NCBI GenBank assembly: GCA_002455655.1
Contig: DKLF01000076.1
Span: 12,416 to 31,413, forward strand
Reading direction: 5' to 3'
Origin: Oscillibacter sp. UBA6647
GTDB taxonomy: Bacteria > Bacillota > Clostridia > Oscillospirales > Oscillospiraceae
Length of the DNA: 18,998 bases
Both the position numbers and the translations under genes were made by a program. The notes under the pieces are model-generated. The model did not search any database. It saw only the letters and a program-made list of their open reading frames with translations, and was not told the DNA's origin. Of this stretch, positions 6,776 to 13,777 are shown piece after piece (the stretch's first letter is position 1; every line of letters begins with the position of its first letter).

Positions 6776-7246
6776 ATGGCAATTTCAGAGACAACAGTTC
6801 CCGCGCTGATCACCTTTATTATGGGGATGACCCCCATCGTGGAGCTGCGGGGGGCTATCCCCTACGGCGCGGCTGCGGGTCTGCCCCTGTGGGAATCCTT
6901 TTGGCTGGCATCAGTGGGAAACATCTTGCCCGTGCCGGTAATTATGCTGCTGATTCGCCGGGTGTTTGCCTGGCTGCGCAAGGGTGCGTGGTGGGGGCCC
7001 AAAATTGACGCACTGGAGCGCCGCGCGCACCTGAAAGGGCGCGTTGTGAAAAAGTACCGTCTGGCGGGCCTGATCATTCTGGTGGCGATTCCCCTGCCCG
7101 GCACCGGGGCCTGGACCGGGGCGCTGGTGGCTTCCCTTCTGGACATCCGAATGCGCTTTGCTCTCCCCGCCATCGCGGTGGGAGTCCTGATTGCGGGGGT
7201 GTTGGTTACACTGGCTACCGGCGGCGTTATCCGGCTTTTTTTCTGA
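6776..7246 (+). CDS. Small multidrug export family membrane protein (COG2426 / Sm_multidrug_ex)
   Basis: The 156-aa integral membrane protein carries the signature of the small multidrug export family: an N-terminal MTPIVELRGAIPYGAAAGLP segment, then two or three hydrophobic stretches separated by a basic loop (RRVFAWLRKGAWW), and the motif IPLPGTGAWTGALVASLL. The family name comes from annotation; transport has not been firmly shown for most members, and the E-R-G..P motifs resemble VTT/DedA-like re-entrant loops. AAGGAG precedes the ATG by 8 nt. Only 73 bp separate it from the permease gene, that space is largely occupied by a hairpin, and I see no separate promoter. It may therefore be expressed at reduced level from the GntR-controlled promoter. 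Confidence 0.85.
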   Translation: MAISETTVPALITFIMGMTPIVELRGAIPYGAAAGLPLWESFWLASVGNILPVPVIMLLIRRVFAWLRKGAWWGPKIDALERRAHLKGRVVKKYRLAGLIILVAIPLPGTGAWTGALVASLLDIRMRFALPAIAVGVLIAGVLVTLATGGVIRLFF

Positions 7247-7288
7247 GATTGTCAGCACCACTCAGAAAACATTTCCTGAAATTACATA

Positions 7289-7338
7289 AAAGGCTGCGCT
7301 TTGGTACGACTTAAAAATCGTACCAAAGCGCAGCCTTT
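7289..7338. terminator. 21-bp perfect hairpin between convergent units
   Basis: Arms at 7289-7309 and 7318-7338 are perfectly complementary (21 bp) around CTTAAAAA. It lies 42 bp after the COG2426 gene (+) and 29 bp after the end of the broken lipoprotein gene (-). T-containing tails follow on both strands (CCTTTCATTTC on +, CCTTTTATGTAATTT on -), so it can serve as a bidirectional terminator. Confidence 0.8.
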
Positions 7339-7367
7339 CATTTCAGAACACAGACCTATCCATCCAA

Positions 7368-8491
7368 TCAGTTCACAGAGAACTCCTCGGTGGAAAGTCT
7401 CCCTTTCCACTCGTATCCGTCCGAACGATAGTATTGGCGCGTGACTTAGCCGTCGGTTTTCGTATAGTCAATGATAAAGACCCGCCCTGCCTCCACCAGC
7501 ATGGGAAAGTTGTCATAAGGCAGCACATCCCCGGTCTTGAGCTGGGCCTTAAAATCCTCATAGGCGGTTTCAAGCCGCCAAAATGCTCTTGACCGAACGC
7601 CCTTCAGAAGTCCCGTCATATCTTCTTCGCCAAAGTACGACGCCCGATACGCTTTTCCCTCAACCGTCACCGTTTCCACTCTCAGCGGTCGCTGTCCTTT
7701 GCAAGCCAAGAAAGGTCCTCAGAATGCAGAGCCGCGCCATAGCGGACGGAAAGCTGATTCGCCATACATGGGACAGCACCCGTGCAAAATTCCATGGCCT
7801 CTATCCCAGTGTGAGCACTTCCATAAATCCCCATAATATTTTCGCCGTTCAGCAGGTCAAACTCGCGTATAAAATTCTCCACCATGGTATTTTCGCGGTA
7901 TACCTCGTCGTATTTCTCATAATAAATTTCACCCTGCCGGACGGCCTCTTGCGCAAGCCGATATTGCTCCGAATATTTTTGTCCGGATTCCGCAAGCGTC
8001 TGTAAATATCTCTCCCCTGTGGTTTCGCTCTGATGACCCACATCCGTCCCATGAAATATCGTTTCGGGGCACTCCTTTTTTATTTTTTGATAAAGTGCTT
8101 TCACATTTGGATTGTGGGCACTGGTTCCGTCCCAATCGTCGTAAATCGCATTTAAAATTGTGTCATCGTCCTCCTGCATCCAGCTGTTTAAAAACTCCGC
8201 GGTATAATAAGGAATTTCTATAAACAAATGCCGCATGCCTTGCGTATCATAATAATCCTGCCAAAATTCAAATTCTTTGTCTATTATTTTTTTGATGCCA
8301 TGCTCCTCACCGTAAAGAAATATCTCTCCGCTGTTAGAGGACGCAATGGCAGATGTTGCGGACGCAGAAGCCGCCAGAGATGCTGCGGGCATAGCAGGTG
8401 TCGTCCCCTCTGCCCCGGTTTTGGAACAGGCCGAAAGCGCTGCCAAAAGCAACAGGGATACAAGTAAGGAACAAAATTTTTTACAGTTCAC
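7368..8491 (-). pseudogene. Broken lipoprotein gene, EreA/ChaN-like fold family (frameshift plus nonsense codon)
   Basis: A GTG at 8491-8489 preceded by GAAGGAG starts a 269-residue frame with a lipoprotein signal: MNCKKF, a hydrophobic stretch, then LSAC with C22 as lipidation site. A Ser/Ala-rich linker follows, then a domain with GEEHG (61-65), FHGTDVGH and YGSAHTG (223-229), the histidine/glutamate pattern of the erythromycin-esterase/ChaN-like superfamily. This frame ends at a TGA (7684-7682). The natural continuation (LRVETVTVEGKAYRASYFGEE) runs in another frame from about 7688 and would be restored by one extra C. That frame meets a TAA at 7448-7446, after which the same frame still reads like protein (RQYYRSDGYEWKG) to a TGA at 7370-7368. 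Two lesions argue for genuine decay. It follows guaD by 54 bp on the same strand. Family function is unknown. Confidence 0.75.
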
Positions 8492-8545
8492 TGGATACAC
8501 TCCTTCGGACATGAAATCCATAGTTTCCGGTATTGCCCGACGCTT

Positions 8546-9796
8546 TTACAAAACTCTGCGCCCCGCGCTCCAAACCGCCCGCACGGCCCCTTCCTGCCTG
8601 CGGCAGACGGCCCGGGCCAGCCGTTCCTCCGCCGTGGGCAGCGGGGGCAGGGCCCCGTCGTCCAGCACCATGGCGTGGAGCGGCTCCCCCACTGCAAACC
8701 CAGGCGCGCCGCCAAAAAACGCCGCGCCTGCGGAGGTGGCCAGATACCAGCCCTCCGCCACGGAGAGTGCATCTGTCTTCCAGTCGTCCAGAATGCGGCG
8801 GGCCTTGGAGGCCCGGATAGTGGAGGCGGTCACATCGAACATGGAGACCGTGTCCCCTCCCGCGATGTCGCTGCCCAGCGCCACCTTAACGCCCTCGTTC
8901 AAAAGCGCCCGAACGGGCGCCACGCCGGAACAAAGGTTCAGATTGGAGTCCGCGCAGTGGACGGCAGTAACGCCCGCTTCCCGCATAGCCCGCCGCTCCC
9001 GCTCATCGGAAAAGACGCAGTGGGCCATCACGGTGCGCTGGTTCCAAAGGCCGTATTTGGCATAGGTCTGCCAGTATTGCCCGCAGTCCGGGTGCAATTT
9101 GCACACCCACGCCTGCTCCGCCTGATTCTCCGACAGGTGAGACTGTACGGGCAGGTTCCGCTCCGCCGCCAGCTTCCCCAGAAAAGCCATCAGCTCGTCG
9201 GTGCAGGAGGGGGTAAACCGAGGTGTAAGGATAGGCTTTATATGGGCAAATTGTCCGCACTCGTCCAGCCAGCCAAGGGTTTCCCTCATAGATTCCTCCG
9301 TGGTTTCCTGCAAGCTCTCGCCCCCGTTGCGGTCCATATTCACCTTGCCCACATAGCCGGTAACTCCGGCCGCTTCCAGTTCCTCCATCAAAATCAGCGT
9401 GGCTTTCCGGTGGAGGGAGGAAAACATACACACCCGGGTGGTTCCGTTTCGGATCAGCTCCAGTGCCAGCGCGCGATACTGCTTCCGGGCATACTGTTCA
9501 TCGGCAAAGCGGGCCTCCGTGGGAAAGGTATAGGCATTCAGCCACTCCAGCAGCGGCAAATCCATGCCGGTGCCCAGCATGGGGTACTGAGGTCCGTGGA
9601 GATGGAGGTCCGTAAAGGATTGGGTAATCAGGCAGTCCCCGAAATCCTCCACGGACGCGCCGGCGTACCGCTCCGGCAGCTCGTCGAACACGCCGGTAAT
9701 CACGCCGTCCTCCAAAACAAGACAGCCGGGGATGTGAACCTCCAGCTTGCCAAGGGATGGAGCAGAGACAAGGATGCCTTTTACAATGGATGTCAT
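8546..9796 (-). CDS. guaD: Guanine deaminase
   Basis: The 416-aa amidohydrolase converts guanine to xanthine and ammonia in the cytoplasm, feeding purine degradation or salvage. The guanine deaminase hallmark runs from the first metal motif into the substrate loop: DLHLHGPQYPMLGTGMDLPLLEW, with H65/H67, and then NAYTFPTEARF. Later metal and catalytic residues are H220 and E223 (QSHLSEN), H259 (MAHCVF), the NLNLCSG segment, and D310 in GSDIAGG. One zinc is expected. The frame extends upstream to 9871, but ATG 9796 is preceded by GGAAAGGAAG and gives the normal N-terminus; the extra upstream codons overlap the terminator. Upstream lie an intrinsic terminator and a purine riboswitch, so expression should respond to a purine. 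The broken lipoprotein gene follows in the same direction. Confidence 0.93.
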   Translation of the reverse strand: MTSIVKGILVSAPSLGKLEVHIPGCLVLEDGVITGVFDELPERYAGASVEDFGDCLITQSFTDLHLHGPQYPMLGTGMDLPLLEWLNAYTFPTEARFADEQYARKQYRALALELIRNGTTRVCMFSSLHRKATLILMEELEAAGVTGYVGKVNMDRNGGESLQETTEESMRETLGWLDECGQFAHIKPILTPRFTPSCTDELMAFLGKLAAERNLPVQSHLSENQAEQAWVCKLHPDCGQYWQTYAKYGLWNQRTVMAHCVFSDERERRAMREAGVTAVHCADSNLNLCSGVAPVRALLNEGVKVALGSDIAGGDTVSMFDVTASTIRASKARRILDDWKTDALSVAEGWYLATSAGAAFFGGAPGFAVGEPLHAMVLDDGALPPLPTAEERLARAVCRRQEGAVRAVWSAGRRVL

Positions 9797-9830
9797 AAAA
9801 TCGCTTCCTTTCCAAAAGTCCGACAGAACG

Positions 9831-9867
9831 AAAAAAGCGCCCGTCTGCACTCCAGTGCAGCGGACAC
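9831..9867 (-). terminator. Riboswitch-associated intrinsic terminator before guaD
   Basis: Read on the - strand, GTGTCCG-CTGCAC, loop TGGA, then GTGCAG, a bulged A, and CGGGCGC form a 13-bp stem (with two G-U pairs) directly followed by TTTTTT. Its first two nucleotides are the last two of the aptamer's P1 stem. It lies 35 nt before the guaD start codon, placing expression under transcription-attenuation control. Confidence 0.85.
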
Positions 9868-9933
9868 CCATAGCAGAGCCTTTCGGCGGCTCCGTAGAAA
9901 CTTTCGCACCGTTTCCAGCGAAATTATATGAGC
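9866..9933 (-). promoter_or_regulatory. Purine riboswitch aptamer, guanine class
   Basis: The - strand carries the purine aptamer core in order: P1 and the CATATAAT junction (9930-9923); P2 with an L2 loop ending in CGG; the invariant AAGTTTCTAC (J2/3); P3 (GGAGCC pairing with GGCTCT) with loop GCCGAAA, whose CC can pair with the GG of L2; then GCTATG closing P1. By alignment to the B. subtilis xpt aptamer, U47, U51 and U75 are kept, and the specificity base at position 74 is C, which pairs with guanine or hypoxanthine (adenine switches have U). Differences are a G at position 73, a G-U pair closing P3, and one extra nucleotide in the P2 loop region. It is directly upstream of the terminator and guaD. 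Confidence 0.85.
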
Positions 9934-9971
9934 CTTTTCAGTTTTCTGCCTCAACATAAGAGAACAGCTTC

Positions 9972-10000
9972 ACAATAGCACAGTTTTTCTCGGATTGCAA
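9972..10000 (-). promoter_or_regulatory. Promoter of the riboswitch-guaD unit
   Basis: On the - strand TTGCAA (10000-9995) and TATTGT (9977-9972) are 17 bp apart, and TGC directly before the -10 makes an extended -10 element. Transcription would start near 9965, about 30 nt before the aptamer. Confidence 0.6.
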
Positions 10001-10050
10001 GCCCCGTCACCTCCCACCTTCATCCCGCTTATACTGGTGCATATGGGCGG

Positions 10051-10077
10051 TGTCCCGCTTAGCGGAAAAGCGGGGCA
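10051..10077 (+). promoter_or_regulatory. Leader hairpin upstream of the ZIP gene
   Basis: TGTCCCGCTT (10051-10060) pairs with AAGCGGGGCA (10068-10077) over 10 bp with one G-U. A candidate -10 TATACT lies at 10030-10035 without a recognisable -35, and a perfect palindrome TTGCGCGCAA follows at 10080-10089. The rest of 9997-10144 holds no gene. The hairpin or palindrome could be regulatory sites for the metal transporter; I recognise no known riboswitch here. Confidence 0.4.
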
Positions 10078-10144
10078 ATTTGCGCGCAATCCGGCTTCGG
10101 ACTTCCGGCAGCGGGCAGGCGTCTTGAAAGGTGGGTACCATTAC

Positions 10145-10906
10145 ATGATTCAGCCGCTTTTGTGGGCGGCGGCGGGAACGGGGTTTACCTTTGCCATGAC
10201 CTCGCTGGGCGCCGCCACAGTCTTCTTCTTTCGTGACATACCAAATGACAAAATTCAGCGGGTACTGCTGGGCTTTGCCGCGGGCGTAATGACCGCCGCG
10301 TCGGTGTGGAGCCTGCTGCTTCCGGCCATTGACCAGGCAGAGGCATGGCGCATTCCCGGCTGGGTCCCGGCAGCGGGGGGAATGCTGCTGGGTGTGATCT
10401 TTCTGGCAGCGCAGGACGCGCTGCTTCCCCGGCTCCGGCGGGAGAGGGAAATTGCGGACCCCGGCTGGAAGCAAACCGTTCTGCTGACCACCGCGATCAC
10501 CCTGCACAACATTCCGGAGGGAATGGCGGTAGGTCTGGCCTTCGCGCTGGCGGCGCAGGGAGAGAGCTTTGCGGGCGCAGCGGCCCTGGCCATGGGTATC
10601 GGCATACAGAATTTCCCGGAGGGCGCGGCCATCTCCCTGCCCCTGCGCCAGCAGGGCTGGAGCCGCCTGCGCTCCTTTGTGGGCGGCGCGCTTTCCGGCA
10701 TTGTGGAGCCACTGTTCGGCGTGGCGGTGGTGCTGGTGGCGGCGGGAATTCGTCCCCTGATGCCGTGGCTTTTAAGCTTTGCGGCGGGGGCAATGCTGTA
10801 TGTGGTGGTGGAGGAACTGGTCCCCCAGGCCCACAGCCGCGCCGGTACCTGCGGCTTTGTGGTGGGCTTTCTCATCATGATGGTGCTGGACGTGGCGCTG
10901 GGGTAA
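10145..10906 (+). CDS. ZIP-family divalent metal transporter
   Basis: This 253-aa polytopic membrane protein of the ZIP/ZupT family moves zinc or related divalent metals into the cytoplasm. The metal-path motifs are HNIPEGMAVG (H121, N122, E125) in one helix and QNFPEGAAIS (N156, E159) in the next, with E188 further on and the EELVP segment near the C-terminus; roughly eight hydrophobic stretches are visible. The charged loop in the middle is short and not histidine-rich, as in ZupT rather than eukaryotic ZIPs. The frame is open from 9995, but ATG 10145 follows AAAGGTGG and starts the first helix. It is divergent from the riboswitch-guaD unit, whose product needs zinc. Which metal it carries cannot be decided from the sequence. 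Confidence 0.9.
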   Translation: MIQPLLWAAAGTGFTFAMTSLGAATVFFFRDIPNDKIQRVLLGFAAGVMTAASVWSLLLPAIDQAEAWRIPGWVPAAGGMLLGVIFLAAQDALLPRLRREREIADPGWKQTVLLTTAITLHNIPEGMAVGLAFALAAQGESFAGAAALAMGIGIQNFPEGAAISLPLRQQGWSRLRSFVGGALSGIVEPLFGVAVVLVAAGIRPLMPWLLSFAAGAMLYVVVEELVPQAHSRAGTCGFVVGFLIMMVLDVALG

Positions 10907-10917
10907 ACAGCAGCGCA

Positions 10918-10957
10918 AAGCGGACGCGGGAAAATTCCCCGCGTCCGCTTATTTTTT
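10918..10957 (+). terminator. Intrinsic terminator after the ZIP gene
   Basis: AAGCGGACGCGGG (10918-10930) pairs with CCCGCGTCCGCTT (10938-10950) over 13 bp, followed by ATTTTTTATT. It lies between the ZIP gene and the convergent cinA gene. On the other strand only a short T run follows, so it mainly stops + strand transcripts. Confidence 0.88.
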
Positions 10958-10963
10958 ATTCCC

Positions 10964-12235
10964 TTATTTCTCCCGCGCCGGTTCCAGCGGAAGGCCCGCG
11001 AGATACCGCCGCACCATATCCAACCCGGTGTTCGCCGCCAGCGCGCGGATGCGCACCCGCTTCCGCCGCCCCAGCGTGAGCTTTCGGCAAAAGGTCCCCT
11101 CCGGCGTGCGCAGCCCCAGATAAACAAGGCCCACGGGGTTGCCCCGCTCGTCCGCGTCCGGACCCGCCACACCGGTGACGGAAATCCCGATCTCCGCGCC
11201 GGTGACGGCACAAACACCCTCTGCCATCGCCCGGGCCACAGGCTCGGACACCGCGCCGAATTCGTCCAGCAGCGCCCACGGCACGCCCAGCACGTCCGCT
11301 TTTACGGACGTCCAATAGGATACCACCCCGCCCCGGTATACGGCGGATACCCCCGGCAGCTCCGTCATCCGCTGGGCAAGTAAACCCCCGGTGCAGGACT
11401 CCGCCGTTGCAAGGCTCAGTTTCCGTTCCTGCAAAAGCTTCTTGCAAGCCTCCTCCAGCGAGGAGACGTCCACGCCGTAAACCACGTCCCCAAGGGTTTT
11501 CTTCACCTCGTCCACCACGGGGGTAAGCATCGCCTCCGCCTCATCACAGGTTTTGGCCTTGGCCGTCACCCGCAGGCACATTTCGGCGGGCTTTGCATAG
11601 GTGGCAAGGCTGGGGTTTTTCATCTGGGACATTTTCTCCCGCAAAAGTTGGTCCACGGCGGACTCTCCTATACCGAAGCAAACGATATCGTGAGAAAGGA
11701 TGATTTCATCGGACAGGCCCCGCAGATACGGCTCCACATGGCGGTGAAGCATGGCTTCGCACTCCTCGGGCGGTCCGGGCAGCATCAGCACATGGACGCC
11801 GTCCTCGTAAAAGGCGCAGCCGGGGGCGGTACCCACGGGGTTGTCAAACACCGTGCAGCCCTCCGGAAGCTCCGCCTGACGCAGATTGTTTTCCGGCATG
11901 GGAACGCGGAACACGGTTTCGTAAAGCCCGCGAAGCTCCTCGGCAATATCCGCACGAAACGTCAGCCTGCGCCCAAAGGTCCGGCAGACAATCTCCTTGG
12001 TGAGGTCGTCGTAGGTCGGCCCCAGACCGCCCACGGTGATGAGGACGTCCGCCCGTTTCCGGGCGATGTCCAGCGCCTCTTCCAGCCGCCCGGGGTTGTC
12101 CCCCACCACGGTGTGCCAGAACACGTTGACGCCAAGGGCCGACAGACTCCGTGAAAGCATTTGGGCATTGGTATTTGCGATGCTGCCAAGAAGCAGCTCC
12201 GTTCCCACGGCCAGAATTTCAGCGGAAAGCATCAT
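10964..12235 (-). CDS. cinA: CinA: competence/damage-inducible protein with NMN deamidase domain
   Basis: The protein of 423 residues has the two-domain CinA layout. An N-terminal molybdopterin-binding-like domain (MLSAEILAVGTELLLGS, GGLGPTYDDLT at 69-79, LPGPPEE) acts in related proteins as an ADP-ribose pyrophosphatase. A C-terminal PncC domain (ATAESCTGG at 276-284, TGVAGPD near 354-360) deamidates nicotinamide mononucleotide in NAD recycling. Both domains look intact. The first codons read GTG-ATG-ATG; I favour ATG 12235, which overlaps the previous stop as TGATG and has AAGGG at 12249-12245. In streptococci cinA is co-induced with recA and competence genes. Here it is the last gene of a thiI-small protein-cinA unit and converges on the ZIP terminator. 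Confidence 0.93.
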   Translation of the reverse strand: MMLSAEILAVGTELLLGSIANTNAQMLSRSLSALGVNVFWHTVVGDNPGRLEEALDIARKRADVLITVGGLGPTYDDLTKEIVCRTFGRRLTFRADIAEELRGLYETVFRVPMPENNLRQAELPEGCTVFDNPVGTAPGCAFYEDGVHVLMLPGPPEECEAMLHRHVEPYLRGLSDEIILSHDIVCFGIGESAVDQLLREKMSQMKNPSLATYAKPAEMCLRVTAKAKTCDEAEAMLTPVVDEVKKTLGDVVYGVDVSSLEEACKKLLQERKLSLATAESCTGGLLAQRMTELPGVSAVYRGGVVSYWTSVKADVLGVPWALLDEFGAVSEPVARAMAEGVCAVTGAEIGISVTGVAGPDADERGNPVGLVYLGLRTPEGTFCRKLTLGRRKRVRIRALAANTGLDMVRRYLAGLPLEPAREK

Positions 12236-12441
12236 CACTCACAGCCCTTCTTTTTGGATTTTTCGTCTGTGTGCCGCGCTTTAAAATAGTCAAGCAGCTT
12301 GCTTACTCCTGCAGGAACGCTCAGCCCGGCGACCACGGGATAGAGCGTCTTAAAGCCGTTTCGCCATGCCAGCGTCAGACAGATCGCCCCCGCCGCAAAA
12401 GACCCCACGGCGGAAATCAAATTCGCTTTTGCGCATTTCAA
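12235..12441 (-). CDS. 68-residue predicted membrane protein between thiI and cinA
   Basis: A TTG at 12441-12439 overlaps the thiI stop (TTGA) and opens a 68-codon frame ending in a TGA that overlaps the cinA start. Two hydrophobic stretches, LISAVGSFAAGAICLTLAW and LYPVVAGLSVPAGVSKLLDYF, predict a two-helix membrane hairpin, followed by a highly charged tail (KARHTDEKSKKKGCE). The reading frame continues upstream without stop inside thiI, but that part has the Pro/Arg/Gly-rich look of a shadow frame. No strong Shine-Dalgarno is seen, only AAAGAA, so translation probably depends on coupling to thiI. I do not recognise the family; the overlaps on both sides and the clean hydrophobic pattern support a real gene. 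Confidence 0.65.
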   Translation of the reverse strand: MKCAKANLISAVGSFAAGAICLTLAWRNGFKTLYPVVAGLSVPAGVSKLLDYFKARHTDEKSKKKGCE

Positions 12442-13625
12442 GGTTTCACACGGATTCTTTCCCGGCCCGCCATGGCCTCGCTCATCAGTCCCTCGATGTC
12501 CAGCGGCGCTTCCGCCGCCCGAACGTCCTCTAAATTGGGCCGGGTGCTGGGATGGCGGGGAGTGAACACGGTGCAACAGTCCTCATAAGGAAGAATCGAG
12601 GTTTCATAGCAGCCGATGAACCGGGAAAGGCGGATAATCTCCACCTTATCCATGCCGATGAGGGGCCGCAGGACGGGCAGCGTAGTCACATCCTCCGTCA
12701 CCCCAAGGGCGGGCAGGGTCTGGCTTGCCACCTGACCCAAAGACTCGCCGGTAATCAGCGCCCCGGCGTGAACGCTCCGGGCGACTTTTTCCGAAAGGCG
12801 CATCATAAACCGGCGCATAATGAGGGTGAAATACTCCTCGGGGCAGTGCTTGCGGATTTCCTCCTGAATTTTGGTGAAGGGAACGATATGCACCGTCAGC
12901 CGCCCGCACCACGCCGTCAGAAGCCTTGCAAGCTCCAGCACCTTGTCCTGCGCCTGCTGGGAGGTATAGGGCGGAGAGACAAAGTGGACCATCTCCAACT
13001 GCACGCCCCGGCGGGCCATCATCCACGAGGACACCGGCGAGTCGATTCCGCCGGATAAAAGACTCACCGCGGTGCCTCCCATGCCGATGGGCAGCCCCCC
13101 CGCGCCGGGGGCGGCGGGCGCGTGGACATACGCCGCCTTTTCCCGAATCTCCACATGCACCGTCAGATCCGGCTTGTGGACATCCACAGCCACATTGGGA
13201 AACCGCTCCCCCAGAAGGCCGCCCACGGCCTGAGAAATCTGAATGGAATTCAGGCGGAACAGCTTGTCCGCCCGCTTGGACTCCACCTTAAAGGTCCTCG
13301 CCGCCGCAAATTCATCCTTCAAATATGCCGCCGCCGTTTCAAAGATGGCGTCCACGTCCTTTTCACAGGGAACGGCCCGGGCCACATTCACCACGCCGAA
13401 CACCTGACGGCAGGCGGTCAGCGCTTCCGCCATGTCGCAGTCCTCACTCCTGGGCTCCACATAAATGGTGCTCTGGCGCAGAGTTACGTTGAAACTGCCG
13501 CAGTGGCGCAGACGGCGGCTGACGTTGCCTACCAGCTTGTCCTCAAAGGTATGGCGGTTCAGCCCCTTCAGGACCACCTCGCCCAGCTTCAGCAGGAAAA
13601 TTTCCCGCGTGTCTTGGTTTGTCAT
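12438..13625 (-). CDS. thiI: tRNA 4-thiouridine synthase ThiI
   Basis: ThiI uses ATP and a persulfide sulfur to make 4-thiouridine at position 8 of tRNAs; in some organisms it also supplies sulfur for the thiamin thiazole. The 395-residue protein has an N-terminal ferredoxin-like/THUMP region (about 1-165) and a PP-loop ATPase domain with SGGIDS (191-196), the fingerprint of the family. The C-terminal rhodanese domain of the E. coli enzyme is absent, as in most Gram-positive bacteria, so a dedicated cysteine desulfurase would be needed; none is next door. The frame extends to 13688, but ATG 13625 follows GGAGGG by 4 nt and gives the natural start. A 152-bp structured leader separates it from comM; the stop overlaps the next start. 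Confidence 0.95.
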   Translation of the reverse strand: MTNQDTREIFLLKLGEVVLKGLNRHTFEDKLVGNVSRRLRHCGSFNVTLRQSTIYVEPRSEDCDMAEALTACRQVFGVVNVARAVPCEKDVDAIFETAAAYLKDEFAAARTFKVESKRADKLFRLNSIQISQAVGGLLGERFPNVAVDVHKPDLTVHVEIREKAAYVHAPAAPGAGGLPIGMGGTAVSLLSGGIDSPVSSWMMARRGVQLEMVHFVSPPYTSQQAQDKVLELARLLTAWCGRLTVHIVPFTKIQEEIRKHCPEEYFTLIMRRFMMRLSEKVARSVHAGALITGESLGQVASQTLPALGVTEDVTTLPVLRPLIGMDKVEIIRLSRFIGCYETSILPYEDCCTVFTPRHPSTRPNLEDVRAAEAPLDIEGLMSEAMAGRERIRVKP

Positions 13626-13661
13626 AGAACCCTCCGATTGGTTGAATTGAAATATTGGGGC

Positions 13662-13739
13662 AAAGCCCTGATAAAAGGCACTTTTCACCGTAGTGCGCGG
13701 CTTGACAGGACCCAGCCTGTCTCAAGATAACAGGGCTTT
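13662..13739 (-). promoter_or_regulatory. Structured leader between comM and thiI (possible three-way RNA junction)
   Basis: On the - strand AAAGCCCTG (13739-13731) and CAGGGCTTT (13670-13662) form a 9-bp outer stem. Inside it are two smaller stems: GACAGG/CCTGTC (13721-13716 with 13709-13704, loop CTGGGT) and GCACT/AGTGC (13696-13692 with 13682-13678). The 3' arm of the outer stem could instead form GGGC-TTT-GCCC with the next bases. A further CGGCAG/CTGCCG hairpin lies at 13750-13768. No T tract and no clear promoter are seen. I recognise no known riboswitch class. Confidence 0.4.
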
Positions 13740-13777
13740 ATTCCGGCGGCGGCAGTCCGGCCCTGCCGAAAGGACGC

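Noticed and set aside
9797..9871. N-terminal extension of guanine deaminase to 9871
   Set aside because: The extra codons lie inside the riboswitch terminator, and a good ribosome binding site precedes the ATG at 9796.
8346..9931. Long + strand open frames (239 and 418 codons) opposite guaD and the lipoprotein gene
   Set aside because: Low-complexity Ala/Arg/Pro composition; the - strand encodes complete guanine deaminase motifs.
10255..11217. 320-codon - strand frame opposite the ZIP gene and the end of cinA
   Set aside because: Arg/Ser/Pro-rich shadow that crosses a terminator between convergent genes.
13626..13777. TPP riboswitch or T-box in the thiI leader
   Set aside because: Neither the CTGAGA/ACCTGA elements of TPP switches nor the GGGTGGNACCGCG antiterminator of T-boxes is present.
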